Shown one piece after another: positions 31,130 to 42,762 of a DNA stretch of 64,000 bases. Within the stretch, counting starts at the first letter, position 1. The number at the start of each line of letters is the position of its first letter. The translations under genes were made by a program, and so were the position numbers. Source of the DNA: Zea mays. Taxonomy: Eukaryota > Streptophyta > Magnoliopsida > Poales > Poaceae. Under the pieces are notes generated by a model, which did not search any database, had not been told where the DNA came from, and saw only the letters and a list, made by a program, of their open reading frames with translations. The stretch covers positions 145,725,982 to 145,789,981 of the forward strand of contig NC_050097.1 in NCBI RefSeq assembly GCF_902167145.1, read 5' to 3'.

Positions 31130-33958
31130 CTAAACTTTACACATGTTGATAACTTTACTCCGTGTAATTCTACGAGGTGTTTCCAAAATTCTGATAGGGT
31201 ACTCTGAATAAGTCAAATCCTCCATAACATTGAGTTCTTCCATAGGTAATTGTTCTTCAGGTACTCTTAAGCATTTCTTAAGTTGTGACACATGAAATAC
31301 GTCATGCACAGCCGACAAACTATTCGGTAGCTCTAACTGGTACGCTACTTCACCTTTCCTTTCCAAAATCTTGAACAGGCCAATGTAGCGAGGAGATAGT
31401 TTACCCTTAACCTTAAATCTTTTCATGCCTCTCATCGGTGAAACTTTAAGGTATATGAAGTCTCCTACTTCGAATATCAACTCTCTTCTTCTATTGTCAG
31501 CATAGCTTTTCTGTCTCGACTGTGCTGTTTTTAAATTCTCTCTGATAATCTGTACTTGCTTTTCTGCTTCTTGGAGATTTTTTGGACCAAATACTTGACT
31601 TTCTCCGGTCTGATTCCAATAAAGCGGTGTTCTACACTTTCGTCCATAAAGTGCTTCAAATGGTGCCATTTTTAGACTTGCCTGGTAACTATTGTTATAC
31701 GAGAATTCTGCATAAGGCAAAATTTTATCCCAGCTTCTACCATGCTTTAGAGCACAAGCTCTTAGCATATCTTCCAACACTTGGTTTGTTCTTTCCGTTT
31801 GCCCATCTGTTTGCAGATGATAAGCTAAACTAAAGTTTAGCTTGGTATACATGGACTCATGTAGTCTTATCCAAAAGCGCGAGGTAAATTGGGTTCCTCG
31901 ATCCGATACGATCTTCTTTGGTACTCCTTGCAGACAAACAATTCTTGACATGTATAACTCTGCTAACTGGGCTCCTGAGTAAGTTGTTTTTACAGGTATA
32001 AAGTGTGCCACTTTAGTCAATCTACCACTATAACCCATATTGAATCATAGCCATCCCGAGTACGGGGTAGTTCAACTATGAAATCCATACTGATTTCTTC
32101 CCATTTCCATTCCGACACTTTGAGAGGTTGTACCAATCCTGCTGGTCTTTGATGTTTGGCTTTAACTCATTGACACACGTCACATAGTGCAACATGAGTA
32201 GCCACATCTCTTTTCAAATTGTACCACCAATACTTTTACTTAAGATCCTGGTACATCTTAGTACTTCCAGGGTGAATAGAATAAGCTGAATCATGGGCTT
32301 CTCTTAAGATACGTTGGCGTAGGTGCTCGATTTCTGGTACACAGATTCTCTTTTTAAACCATATTGTGCCTTGATCATCTTCTGTGAAATCTGGGGCTTG
32401 TCCCAAACTAATTTGTGTCTTAATTTCCTTGATTTTCTCATCAGTCTCCTATCCTTTACGAATCGCTTCTTCTAAAGTAGATTCAACTTCCATAATTGTT
32501 GCTTCCATATTATTGAGCATACCAAGGTTGAGTTGTTCCATCTCCCAGCGCAATTCTTGTGACATCAAATGAGTAGTGATGCTGTTCACTAGACCTTTAC
32601 GGCTCAAAGCATCAGCCACTACATTTGCTTTTTCTAGGTGATATTGTATTTCCAAATCATAGTCCTTGATTAACTCAAGCCATCTTCTTTGTCTTAGGTT
32701 GAGTTCTTTCTGCGTGAAGATGTATTTCAAGCTTTTATGATCTGTGAAGATTTTACACTTGCTTCCAATCATGTAGTGCATCCAAATCTTCAAAGCGTGC
32801 ACTACGACAGCCGATTCCAAGTCATGTGTAGGGTAATTCTTTTCATGTTTCCGTAACTACCTTGAAGCATAGGCAATCACTTTTCCTCTTGCATTAACAC
32901 ACATCCAAGTCCTAGATGTGATGCATCGCAATACACATCAAATCCTTTATGAATATCAGGCATGATTAACACTGGTGCAGTGGTTAGCCTTTCCTTTAAT
33001 TCCTCGAAACATTTCTGACATGCTTCATCCCACTTGAACTCTTTACCTTTCTCCAATAGTGAAGTAAGGGGTTTCACTATTTTGGAGAAGCCTTCGAAAA
33101 ATGTTCTGTAGTATCCTGCTAATCCGAGAAAACTTCTGATCTTGGACACATCTGTGGGTTGTTTCCAATTTGGTATCTCACTTATTTTACTAGGGTCTAC
33201 TTTGATTCCTCCATGATTATAATATGACCTAGGAAAGCAACTTCCTTTAGCCAAAAATCACACATCGAAAATTTCGCATACAACTGGTTGTCGCGAAGCT
33301 TCTGTAGAACTAATCTTAGATGATCTTCATGTGTTTCTTCATCCTGAGAGTATACTAGTATGTCGTCGATGAATACCACTACAAACTGGTCAAGGTATTC
33401 CATGAATACTTTATTCATCAAGTTCATAAAGTACGATGGTGCATTAGTTAGTCCAAAAGACATGACTAAAAACTCATATAATCCATATCTTGTGGTGAAA
33501 GTTGTTTTAGGTATATCTTCAGTCTGTATCTTCAACTGATGATAGCCTGATCTTAGATCTATCTTTGAAAATAATGTAGCTCCTCTCATCTGATCAAACA
33601 GATCTTCAGTCCGAGGTAACAGATACTTATTCTTAATCGTTACTTCGTTCAAACTTCTATAGTCCACACACATTCTTCTTGAACCATCTTTCTTGTTCAC
33701 AAGTAGAACTAGGGCTCCCCATGGTGATGAACTGGGGTGAATAAAACCTTTTTCTAGTAATTCTTCTATTTGTTTCTTTAGTTCAATTAAATCTTTGACA
33801 TCCATTCGGTAAGCTCTTTCCGAAATTGGTGCGATTCTGGCTAATAGTTCAATAGAAAACTCTATATCACGATCAGGTGGCACACCTGGTAATTCTTCCA
33901 GAAATACGTCTGGGTATTCGCACACTATCCTGATGTGCTCCAAAGATTTCTCTTCCAA
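31130..33958 (-). pseudogene. pol: Element D Pol: RT, RNase H, integrase, chromodomain remnant
   Basis: RT runs from 33958 ([20 protein letters not shown]) through [19 protein letters not shown] to the catalytic FIDD near 33370, with a frameshift near 33200-33250. It continues at 33254 ([17 protein letters not shown]) to a break near 32840. RNase H ([17 protein letters not shown], near 32920) and DALSRKG (near 32600) follow. The integrase finger is broken (32330-32170). The core resumes at 32038 (IVSDRGTQFTSRFW, HLQTDGQTERTNQ) and runs to MCKV at 31130, where a TAG follows before the rest of the chromodomain. At least four breaks make it inactive. Confidence 0.87.
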
Positions 33959-34390
33959 CTAATTTACCATTGTCTCTGCTGTTGCTGGCATAATGACATT
34001 GACTTCAATTCTTTCTCCTTGTGGACTGGTTAATGTAACCATCCTCTTACCACAAGATATCACTCCATCATACTTGGTCAAGTAGTCTATTCCAAGTATC
34101 ACATCGATTCCACTTGATTCCAAAATTATCATCTCTACTAGAAAACTTAGGCCTCTAATTTCAATCTTAGTCTGAGGGCATGAGTGAGTGGCTCTAAGTT
34201 CACCTCCTGGTGATCGAATTAATAGTTTCTTCTTCAAAGGATAGTTTGGTATATTATGTTTTTCCATGAATGACTTTGTTATGAAGGAATGAGATGCTCC
34301 AGAATCAAATAAAACTGAGGCAGGTATGGAGTTGTTAAGAAACATACCATACACCATGTCGGCATCCTCAGGAACTGATTCCGCTGTCAT
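33959..34390 (-). pseudogene. pol: Element D protease segment
   Basis: Aspartic protease [15 protein letters not shown] followed by SSGIDVILGIDYLTKYDGVI. It ends at TAG 33961-33959, in frame with the downstream RT. It would cleave the Gag-Pol precursor. In frame it lies between the gag zinc knuckle and RT. Confidence 0.85.
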
Positions 34391-34495
34391 GTGGTTGACT
34401 CTTCCTCTACTCTGGTTTTGCGGAGTCTTGTTCTGTCTAGATCCACGAGTAGGTGTGTTCTGGTCAGTCCTCTGGTTGCTGTTCTTCTGGGGTGT

Positions 34496-35552
34496 CTATG
34501 GATTATGCCTAGGGCAGTTGTTGGCATAGTGGCCAAGTTCGCCACACTTGAAATAGCCATTGGGTTTGCATTGTTGTTCTTGGCCGGTGTGTTCACTGCG
34601 CTTCCCTGACGGATCTGCTGTTGCCCACCAGACCTTTGACCGGTCTGGGTGTTGCTTCTCTACTGGTTCTGGTATTGATTGTTCCTCTGACTTTATTATC
34701 CAGAGCGCTGTGCTTGATAGTTGTTGTTCCCACTCTGGTTTCCAGAGCAGAACTGAGAACTTGGGAGTTGTTTTGTTGGGTGTTTCTGCTAGTCTGCCCT
34801 TGGTACTTCCTTTTGTGATCGGACAGTTCTTTCCATTTATTTTCAAGGCCAATTGCCTTGTTCAGCAAAGTCTGAAAGTTGGGGAAGCTATGGCTCTGTA
34901 ATTGGTAGTTCAAGGGTCCAATCAAGCCTTCCAAGAAACGTTCTTGGCACTTCTCGTCAGTGTCCACTTCCTCTACGGCGTAACGTGAAAGTTGGGTGAA
35001 ACGATCATAGTACTCACTAACGGTCATGTTCCCTTGAGTGAGGGAAAGGAACTCCTTCTTCTTAAGCTTCATAATTCCCGAGGGAATGTGATGAGCGTGG
35101 AAGTTCACTTGGAACTCCTGCCAAGTTATGGCACCAGCATTGGTGTGTGCCGCTGTGAAGGCATCCCACCAATCGGATGCGGCTCCTTCGAGTCTTCCTG
35201 AGGCGTACAAGACCTTCTCTCGATCATTGCACTGGGTGATGTCCAACTTCTTTCCAAAGACCTTAAGCCAGTCATTGGCATCCAAAGGGTCTACAACATG
35301 AGAGAAAGCAGGCGGGTGATGACTCATGAAGTCCCGATGCTTGTCTCTAGCTTGGGGTGCATGCTGCTGTTGTTGTTAGTATTGTTGGTTATGTTGATTT
35401 TGTTGAATTTGCTGTACAGAAGTTGTGAGTCCTTCCAGAAGTTGCATCTGCGCTACGATGAACTGATCCATCGTGGGATTGGGTGGTGGTGGTGGTAACT
35501 GTTGTCCACGCTGGTTCTAATGGTTATTGGGACCTGATCGAGTGTTCATCAT
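34496..35552 (-). pseudogene. gag: Element D gag
   Basis: ATGATG at 35552-35547 follows CCAAACAG, a splice-acceptor-like sequence, as in elements A and B. The N-terminal leader has TAG and TAA codons where Gln is likely. The Gag core (DPLDANDWLKVFGKKLDITQ, WWDAFTAAH, EFQVNFHAHHIP, EFLSLTQGNMTVSEYYDRF) lies at 35270-34930. A frame change follows near 34800. The zinc knuckle reads YFKCGELGHYANNC, with the first Cys changed to Tyr. Frame loss and knuckle damage show it is dead. Confidence 0.85.
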
Positions 35553-35830
35553 CTGTTTGGTTAGAAAGGTCACTCTCGGGGAAAGTGAGGAGTAGAGAAG
35601 ATTCTAAGGGGAATAGCTTATTATTAATGTTAAGTTTATTGTTATATATTTTTTATGCTCTTATGGCCATCATTCCATAAGACCATTGCACTCAAGCAAA
35701 AATCCAAATCAAACATTTCAAACAACACCATCACATGGTTATTATTATCAATATTGTAATAATATAATGGTGTTTCTCGTCTAACGCGAACACTAACTTA
35801 TTACAATATAAATTTAAAATCTAAAGTAGC

Positions 35831-36793
35831 CTAGTGATGGATCCTAGTTGATAACACCATAGCGGGGACTTGAACTTCCGGGGGATTCCTTCCATCAAGC
35901 TGAGCTTCCAGGGCTATGATCCTTGCATGTGCATCCTCCAGCTCCAAGTGTACCCTAGAGAGGTCCAGGGTAGCACTATCTAGGTCGGTGTTAAGACCTG
36001 CCACCACACCAGCTAAGGTGGTGAGGCGATCTTCATTTGCTCCACCTGGAACAATGCTGGTCTGGTTCTCTCCATGAATACGTAGAGGAAGATGCCTGTA
36101 CTTCATATTGTGCAGCAGCTGCTGGTAGGTGTGGCTGAGAGACCACAGAGTTCACCTAGCAACGTCGCTGATCGAAGCAGCGTAGGTGGATAGCGGCGTC
36201 AGAGACTCATGTGCTGACAGAGTCCTGAACCCTCTATCACCTGCATCCATTACCCTGACATGAATGCGAGTGATGTAGTAGCAAGCCAGAGGAGGCTCGT
36301 ACACTCTCCTAGTCTCGTACAGGGGTCGGACGTAGGTTCCCAACGCGTGCAGAACATCCTGCAGCAGGTTAGGGAAGTGCCTTGTCTTGAACATTGAGGC
36401 ATAATGTTCAGTGACAGGCCATAACCCCACGTAGTGGTCCTGCTGTTCTTCGTTGGCTTCATCGTTGAGGTTTTCCTCATCTTCTTCTTCCTCGTCGTCT
36501 TCATCATCATCACCAGAATCGTTTGGATCGTCGCCTCCAGGAGTAGGGGCTTGGATTGCTGGTGCTGGGAATGCTGAAGCTGATGATCCAACTGCGAAGG
36601 CTAGTGATTCTGCCAACAGGGTGAGTGTAGGCAGAGACTCCTCTGAGCTATCTTCCAGAATGACTCTATTCTCCACACAAATGCGAGGGAGATCCACAAG
36701 GATTTCCTCGACTACCACTAGGTAGACGGGAACTTGCCGTGCTGGAGGGATGAAGTTGGTGTTGATCCGAGTGGTTTGAATGGTACAGACCAT
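35831..36793 (-). pseudogene. Element D accessory ORF upstream of gag (one TGA)
   Basis: ATG at 36793 opens 213 codons to a TGA at 36154-36152. The same frame then stays open to 35831, so a single nonsense change split an ORF of about 320 codons. It contains a hydrophobic N-terminus, a long acidic run (aspartate/glutamate, about residues 85-120), a globular segment (HFPNLLQDVLHALGTYV, RIHVRVMD, LTPLSTYAASISDVAR) and a leucine-rich, probably coiled-coil C-terminus (LAGVVAGLNTDLDSATLDLS). It is related to the ORFs at 3-392 (A) and 6152-6941 (B). It sits between PBS and gag. Function unknown. Confidence 0.6.
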
Positions 36794-36930
36794 CTATAAG
36801 AGAAAATGTCAACTAGTTGATGTTTAAAGAGGTAAGATTAATAAAATAATTTTGTAAGAACAAAATTAACATGTTTTGAGCAGACTAGGCTTTCAGTTTC
36901 TAACTAATCTAACGACCTAGAGTCAGCATA

Positions 36931-36942
36931 GCTTTGATACCA
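36931..36942 (-). other. Element D primer binding site
   Basis: On the minus strand TGGTATCAAAGC, four bases from the LTR end, matches initiator tRNA-Met with one change. Confidence 0.8.
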
Positions 36943-36946
36943 CTTC

Positions 36947-39626
36947 TGTCACACCCGGTTCTAGGGACGAAACCGAATGCATAGCATATGTGGGCCAGGA
37001 TCCATTTCCCACACATATGTTGATGTCATAATTGTAATATATCAAAATACAATGAAATAAAGGCATAAAGAGAGTAGAGTAACTTTATTACATCATCTGA
37101 ATAATTGTATCTTTAACAAGTATCAAAATCAGAGTAGGGCAGAATTAAATAAGGGCACTCTTCCACAGGAAGGTGACTATTGCATCGTTAGACTTAAAAC
37201 TCATCATCGTCATCAGTGAAGTCTCTAGCATCACCCTCTTATCAAAATATTAGTAAGGGTGAGCTCAATTATGGTCGGGGCTCAGCAAGTGCGGGAAAAA
37301 TTAATGCAAGTTAACAAGGCGGGCTATGGATAAGCGGTAAGCATTTTAGTTGGTCAATATTTTATTAGCAACACCTGTATTACTAATCAGTGTGTATCCC
37401 AAGTATCCCAATTAATCAAAGATATAAGAGTATATCAAAACACTTAAGTGAAACCACTTAAGCAAACCATTCATAGATCATCATATCTCGATTTATTGTC
37501 CATCTTTAAGTTCAATTATCATGTGAGGGTCCAGGTTGCTCTTAACCGTGGCACGGCTGACATATTAGTTTTACACTCTGCAGAGGTGATACAACTTTAC
37601 CCATAAGCCATATATCCCATCTAGCTTGGGTTGATCGGACCCATAAACACTGCCGAGGTGAATGGCTAGGGATCCATTATGAGGCTTCACAAAATATCCT
37701 TAGTACAAAGCCACCTGCTAAGGTTTCCATGTCAGTATTGATGGCCCTCTAAGTGAGGTAACTTAGCCAAGACTACCACCCCATGTTAACATGAGCTGCC
37801 ATCAAACCACTATCGCCCCCTCTTTCCCATCTTTCAGGTAGGGATGCTAAGCACTAAGTCTATAGAGCTAATTACCAAAGCCAGAGCCATTATAGCACTC
37901 GTGGTTACACTGTTATCCTGGGTGGTCACTCCATGTTCCATTTAACACAAAATGTTCGTGTTTAACCATCGGGTTAACAACATAATAAAACTTTTCTAGA
38001 ACATAGTATCATTAAAAGAGTGACATCATATTCATCAAGTTGAGCAATAGCAAAAATTGCTAAGCATAGCATTTATCCCACGGTAATTCAAGAAATAGGG
38101 TTGGTAATTCTAGGAAATCCTTATTTAGGCAAATCCCATAAAATTATGCAATATATCCAAAAAGTAAACATTATTATATGTATTACTTGGGTACAAATAG
38201 AATATGCAGAGGGAGAATCCACTTGCCTTGCTCGAAAGTGTCCAGTGGGTCGTCCTCGAACGAGTTTGGTTCGTCTACCTCACAGTCAACTTCTAGCATC
38301 GATTTGTGTAATTAAGTGTTATACTTATGAATACCTTTATCACGGCTAGTAAAATCTATATTTTCATCTGACCAAGAATACGTGGCCTAGTATTTCTTCT
38401 ACTTCCTTATATCAATAAAATTACACTTAAAACACTACTAACAATTATCGTTCATGTGCTAAAGCGAGATCAATCGTAATCGTCTCTAGTATAAAAATCA
38501 CCAAGTTAGTGACTAGTGACGTAATTTATTTTTGAAATATAAATTCATATACCTGTCAAAATATTGTTGCGAGGCTTGTTTATGATTACACGTATACGTT
38601 GGACTCTCTTTTCGGTAATTTCTAAACTGAAAATCTCGGAATTAATTTAATTTACAAAACCAGGGACTAAAATGTAAAATGTGCTTCTTCTACCTTGATC
38701 TAGAGTTCACGAGCGGGGATGGAGATTGACGGGGAGGGAGTTCGGCCGGGCAGGGGAGCAGGGGCTCGGTCGTGGGGCATGGACGGCGAGCTCGAACGGC
38801 GGGGCATGGGCAGAGCTCCAGCGACGACGAACGGCGGCGCAGAGCACGGTCGACGGCGAGCTCGGGAATGGGGAGAGCGAGAGAGAGAGGGAAAGCTCGG
38901 AGAGGGAGAGAGGGAAGGGGCTCGGCCTTTTATAAAGAGAGTGGAGGAGAGGGAGAGTCGCCGGGGGGGAGGGAGAGCGGCCGGCCATCAATGGCGACCA
39001 TCAATGGCGCCATTAGGGAGAGAACATGGGGGAGGAGGGAGAGAGAGGGTCGCGGCGGTTTCCAGTGCGGGATCCGAACGGGCGTGGTCGGGGTCGGGCG
39101 CGGACGCCAAGGACGCGGGGCGCGCGGGCGCGGTGTGGGGCGCGCGGGCGCGGTGTGGGGCGCGCAGGCACCTGGTGGCGGCAGCGGCTGGAAGGAGGGA
39201 GGGAGAGAGGAGGGTGGCCCAGGTGGGGCCCACCTGTAAGGGGGAGAGGGGAGGGGTGAGGGGCGTGCGTTTGGGCCCCTAATGGGCCGGTTAGGTTTCT
39301 AGGGTTTTCATTTTTTTCATTTTTTTCTTTTCTTTCCTATTTAAAAGTATAAATAAATATGTTTTTAAATAATTCAAAATTCATAATAATTATACCAGAA
39401 TTATTTATAACTAAAATATTTATTTTTGGACCAATATTTCTATATTAATTACTTGGATTTTCAATATAAAAGAAATTCTACTAAACATCCAAAAATCAAA
39501 TATGAGCAAACAAAATTATTCTAAATGCAAATAAAAATCAAATACTTGAAAGAAAAATTCATTACCATATTTACCATTAATAAACTAAATGTATTATTTT
39601 TAGTTGATGGTTTTTATAGTGTTACA
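36947..39626 (-). repeat. Element D 5' LTR (full length, 2680 bp)
   Basis: Minus-strand start TGTAACACTA at 39626, end GGGTGTGACA at 36947. TATA box on the minus strand near 38927-38936, followed by a purine/pyrimidine-biased GC-rich leader. A GCGCGGTGTGGGGCGCGCGG unit is tandemly duplicated near 39119-39170 and is absent from the other LTR. Confidence 0.88.
37194..38299 (-). CDS. Spliced LTR-embedded small ORF of element D
   Basis: On the minus strand ATG at 38299 opens 24 codons of acidic sequence (MLEVDCEVDEPNSFEDDPLD) that end CAAG|GCAAGT at 38227/38226, a GC-type donor in phase 1. The acceptor TTGATAAG|AGGG at 38/37 of 37238-37237 restores the frame for GDARDFTDDDDEF and TAA (37196-37194). 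The intron would be 989 bp, almost the same as the 986 bp in element B. No frame break is needed. The product would be very short and strongly acidic. Function unknown. Confidence 0.42.
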
Positions 39627-40127
39627 CTTGGGCTCGCGGTAGCTCAGCTCGACGCTTAGAACGAGCCCGAGCCAAACCAGTTTTTTGGCTCGTAAAAAGA
39701 GCGAGCTAGCTCGGCTTGGCTCGCTGCATCTCGCGAGCTAGCTCGTGGCTCGACCCAACAACAATTTGTTACATAAAATAATAATTAGCATATAATTTTA
39801 GTGCTGAGTAAACAATTAATTTATGTTATTTGACATTACTATACAAAATTTATCTATTTTCTATATTATATTAGTGATAAATATATTTTACTAATTTAAA
39901 TATTTTATATAAAATATTTTTAAGATTTTATATTATAATTTAGAGAGCAGATCTACGTTTATGGGTAGGCTCCTTGGCTCGGCGAGCTGGCTCGCGAGTT
40001 AGGAGCGAGCCGAGCCGAGCCGCTCTTTCAAGCTCGCCAGATGGGCGAGCCGAGCTCGGCTCATTGCATGAACGAGCCGCAGCGAGCCGAGCCAAGTCGA
40101 GCTCAGCTCGGCTCGTTTCCACCCCTA
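39627..40127. mobile_element. hAT-type non-autonomous element, left end probably cut
   Basis: The right end reads, inverted, TAGGGGTGGAAACGAGCCGA, a common hAT-type terminus. Both flanks (39630-39760 and 39970-40120) are packed with GAGCC/GGCTC motifs, and the core is AT-rich (39770-39940). The left end adjoins D's LTR directly and lacks the expected TIR start. The 8 bp after the right end are GTCAGGCT; no matching left copy is present. Confidence 0.65.
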
Positions 40128-40381
40128 GTCAGGCTGCTGCGCTCAAGTTAGAGAGAATAGTACCGTCGCAAGACTGCTGCTTTTTTAGTTCACTGCTCTA
40201 CGCAAAAAAAAGACCGCCAGGCTGCCTGCTCTCGACACAAAAAGAGACGCTACGAGACTGCCCAACCACAATAAAAAAAGCACCTCACACCGCTTGCTGC
40301 GACACTGATGAGGCTACTTTCGGTCCAGGTTCTGAAGGTGAAGGGGTTCATCGGCAACCGAAAACTCTCAATCAAGCATCC
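40128..40381. other. No gene; unassigned flank
   Basis: I see no coding frame or repeat in this stretch. Confidence 0.5.
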
Positions 40382-40489
40382 CTCTCTAAGACATACCTTA
40401 GAGAAAAACTAGTCCAGAAACCTCAAGGGCATACCCTTGAGGAAGATCGTGTCACCTAGTCATACACAGTCTTAAGGGATACCCTTAAG
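40382..40489. repeat. Cluster of three short palindromes
   Basis: 40382-40405 (CTCTCTAAG, spacer ACATAC, CTTAGAGA), 40421-40442 (CCTCAAGGG, CATA, CCCTTGAGG) and 40471-40489 (CTTAAGGG, ATA, CCCTTAAG). Each has an ATAC-type centre and the second and third are followed by AAGATC. Related units lie at 41127-41141/54985-54993 and 55011-55030. They may be CACTA subterminal repeats. Confidence 0.6.
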
Positions 40490-40599
40490 AAAGATCATGT
40501 TGCACGGTCATATACGTCGTTGTGGCCCGTCGGAGATAAGAAAAGCCTCTCATGTCGCTGCACTGTTCCTTGTCTTTTTTGCCACACTGGAAGAACTAT

Positions 40600-40903
40600 G
40601 GGCCTGTTTGGTTCAGCTTTTTTCTGACCAGCTTTTCTGAAAATCTGGCTATGGGAAGAATCTGGCTGTGGGGAGAATCTGAGTATAATTACGATTACGT
40701 GTGGAGGAAGATAAAGTTGTTCATAGGGCTCAGAATCTAGAAAGTGACGGATTCCTACTATTACAACGACTCAACCGATTATGTGTTTATGTTGATTTTG
40801 GATGGTTTTTGCCCCAACGAATTTTATAGAAGCTGGCTGAAAAGTTGCGCGTTTGACAGTCTGCAGCAGCTTTTGGTGGCCAGAAGCTGAAACAAACAGG
40901 ACC
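40600..40903. mobile_element. Tourist-like MITE, 304 bp
   Basis: Terminal inverted repeats GGGCCTGTTTGGTTCAGCTT and GGTCCTGTTTGTTTCAGCTT (inverted right end), with TAT on both sides. Three-base duplications fit PIF/Harbinger, though TTA/TAA is more usual, so superfamily is less certain than the element itself. Confidence 0.65.
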
Positions 40904-41043
40904 TATGTTCTTCGACTCATATTGTTGATACAAAATTAGGAACAAGTGCTAAAGTCCATATCATGCTCCTCAAATGTCCAAATTATTACGGATATATGCA
41001 AGAGTTGTATGGCAGAAATCGAAATTCTATGTCAAAATGTTGT

Positions 41044-41048
<5 letters not shown>

Positions 41049-41084
<36 letters not shown>
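41049..41084. repeat. (AT)n microsatellite
   Basis: About 18 uninterrupted TA units. Confidence 0.95.
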
Positions 41085-41087
<3 letters not shown>

Positions 41088-41136
41088 GTGCACTCCATCG
41101 ACAAGAAGAATCTCTGTCAAGCATCCCTCTCTAAGG

Positions 41137-41141
41137 TATAC
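41137..41141 (+). repeat. Target-site duplication of element E, left copy (TATAC)
   Basis: TATAC is repeated at 54980-54984 after the 3' LTR. Confidence 0.95.
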
Positions 41142-41634
41142 TGTCGGGGACCATAATTAGGGGTACCCTCAAGACGCCTAATTCTCAGCTGGTAACCCCC
41201 ATCAGCATAAAGCTGCAAAGGCCTGATGGGTACGATTAAGTCAGGGATCAGTCCACACGAGTGACTCGATCATGCTTCACCCGAGCCTAGCCTCGGCCAA
41301 GGGCGGCCGACCTCGAGAGACTTCCGTCTCGCCCGAGGCCCCCTTTTTATGGCGGACACATCACCGGCTCGCCCGAGGCCTTGGCTTCGCTCAGAAGCAA
41401 CCTTGACTAAATCGCCACACCGACTGACCAAATTGCAGGGGCATTTGACGCAAAGGTGGCCTGACACCTTTATCCAGACACGCGCCCCCGGCAGAGCCGA
41501 AGTGACCACCGTCACTCCACCGCTCCACTAACCAGTCTGACAGAGGGACAGCGCCGCCTGCGCCACTCCGACTGCAGCACCACTCGACAGAGTGAGTCTG
41601 ACCGGCAGTCAGGTCTTGACAAAGGCGCCACGGT

Positions 41635-41919
41635 GAACTCCGCTCCGCCCGACCCCAGGGCTCGGACTCGGGCTAAGACCCGGAAGACGGCGAACTCCGC
41701 TCCGCCCGACCCCAGGGCTCGGACTCGGGCTAAGACCCGGAAGACGACGAACTCCGCTCCGCCCGACCCCAGGGCTCGGACTCGGGCTAAGACCCGGAAG
41801 ACGGCGAACTCCGCTCCGCCCGACCCCAGGGCTCGGACTCGGGCTAAGACCCGGAAGACGGCGAACTCCGCTCCGCCCGACCCCAGGGCTCGGACTCGGG
41901 CTAAGACCCGAAAGACGAC
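41635..41919 (+). repeat. 57-bp tandem repeat x5 in element E 5' LTR
   Basis: Units start with GAACTCCGCTCCGCCCGACC at 41635, 41692, 41749, 41806 and 41863. Units alternate slightly (GACGGC or GACGAC end). Because 57 is divisible by three, frames stay open on both strands. The 3' LTR has the same five copies at 53854-54138. Confidence 0.95.
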
Positions 41920-42449
41920 GAAACTCCGCCTCGCCCGACCCCAGGGCTCGGGCTTCGCCTCGGCCGAACGACTTCCGCCTCGCCCGACCCCATGGCTCGG
42001 GCTCGGCCACGGCAACAGAAGACGGACTCGACCTCGGCTTCGGAGGAACCCCCACGTCGCCCTGCCTAGGGCACAGACCGCCACGTCAACAGGAAGCGCC
42101 ATCATCATCCTACCCCGAATCGACTCGGGTCACGGAGAACAAGACCGGCGTCCCATCCGGCCAGCTCCGCCAGAGGGGCAATGATGGCGCTCCACAAGCT
42201 CTATGACGACGGCGGCCCCCAGCTCTCTTACGGAAGCAGAACGACGTCAGCAGGGACTCGACCGCTCCAACAGCTGTCCCTCCGCCAGGCTCCGCCGCAC
42301 CTCCGACAGCCACGACATCACACCAGCAGGGTGCCCAGATCTCTCCGGCTGCCACATTGGCATGTACCTAGGGCGCTAGCTCTCCCTTCGCTAGACACGT
42401 AGCGCTCTGCTACACCCCCCATTGTACACCTGGATCCTCTCCTTACGAC

Positions 42450-42457
42450 TATAAAAG
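42450..42457 (+). promoter_or_regulatory. TATA box of element E 5' LTR
   Basis: TATAAAAG in CGACTATAAAAGGAAGG, about 310 bp before the LTR end; identical at 54669-54676. Confidence 0.7.
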
Positions 42458-42762
42458 GAAGGACCAGGGCCTTCTCAGAGAAGGTTGGCCGCGCGGGACC
42501 GAGGACGGGACAGGCGCTCTCTTGAGGCCGCTCGCTTCCCTCACCCGCGTGGACGCTTGTAACCCCCCTACTGCAAGCGCACCCGACCTGGGCGCGGGAC
42601 GAACACGAAGGCCGCAGGACTTCCACCTCTCTCACGCTCGACTCCGGCTGCCTCGCCTCTCCCCCCTTCGCGCTCGCCCACGCGCTCGACCCATCTGGGC
42701 TGGGGCACGCAGCACACTCACTCGTCGGCTTGGGGACCCCCCTGTCTCGAAACGCCGACAGT

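Larger units (their letters stand above)
29446..39626 (-). mobile_element. Element D: old chromovirus on the minus strand
   Basis: In minus orientation the order is 5' LTR (39626-36947), tRNA-Met-type PBS (36942-36931), accessory ORF, gag, protease, RT, RNase H, integrase, PPT and a 3' LTR that starts at 31004. Only the first about 1.27 kb of the 3' LTR (down to about 29733) aligns with the other LTR. The remaining AT-rich 29446-29733 may be LTR sequence deleted from the other copy. Both LTRs and the genes carry many changes. Confidence 0.85.
41142..42760 (+). repeat. Element E 5' LTR
   Basis: It contains the five-copy 57-bp tandem array at 41635-41919, a degenerate continuation to about 42030 and a TATA box at 42450-42457. 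Confidence 0.95.

Noticed and set aside
41635..41919. Regular repeats resembling a CRISPR array
   Set aside because: Units are contiguous with no unique spacers, lie inside an LTR and the genome is a plant.
41512..42108. Minus-strand frame of 198 codons with a 19-residue repeat, in both LTRs of E
   Set aside because: It is a by-product of the 57-bp array, whose length keeps any frame open on both strands; no start context or homologue.
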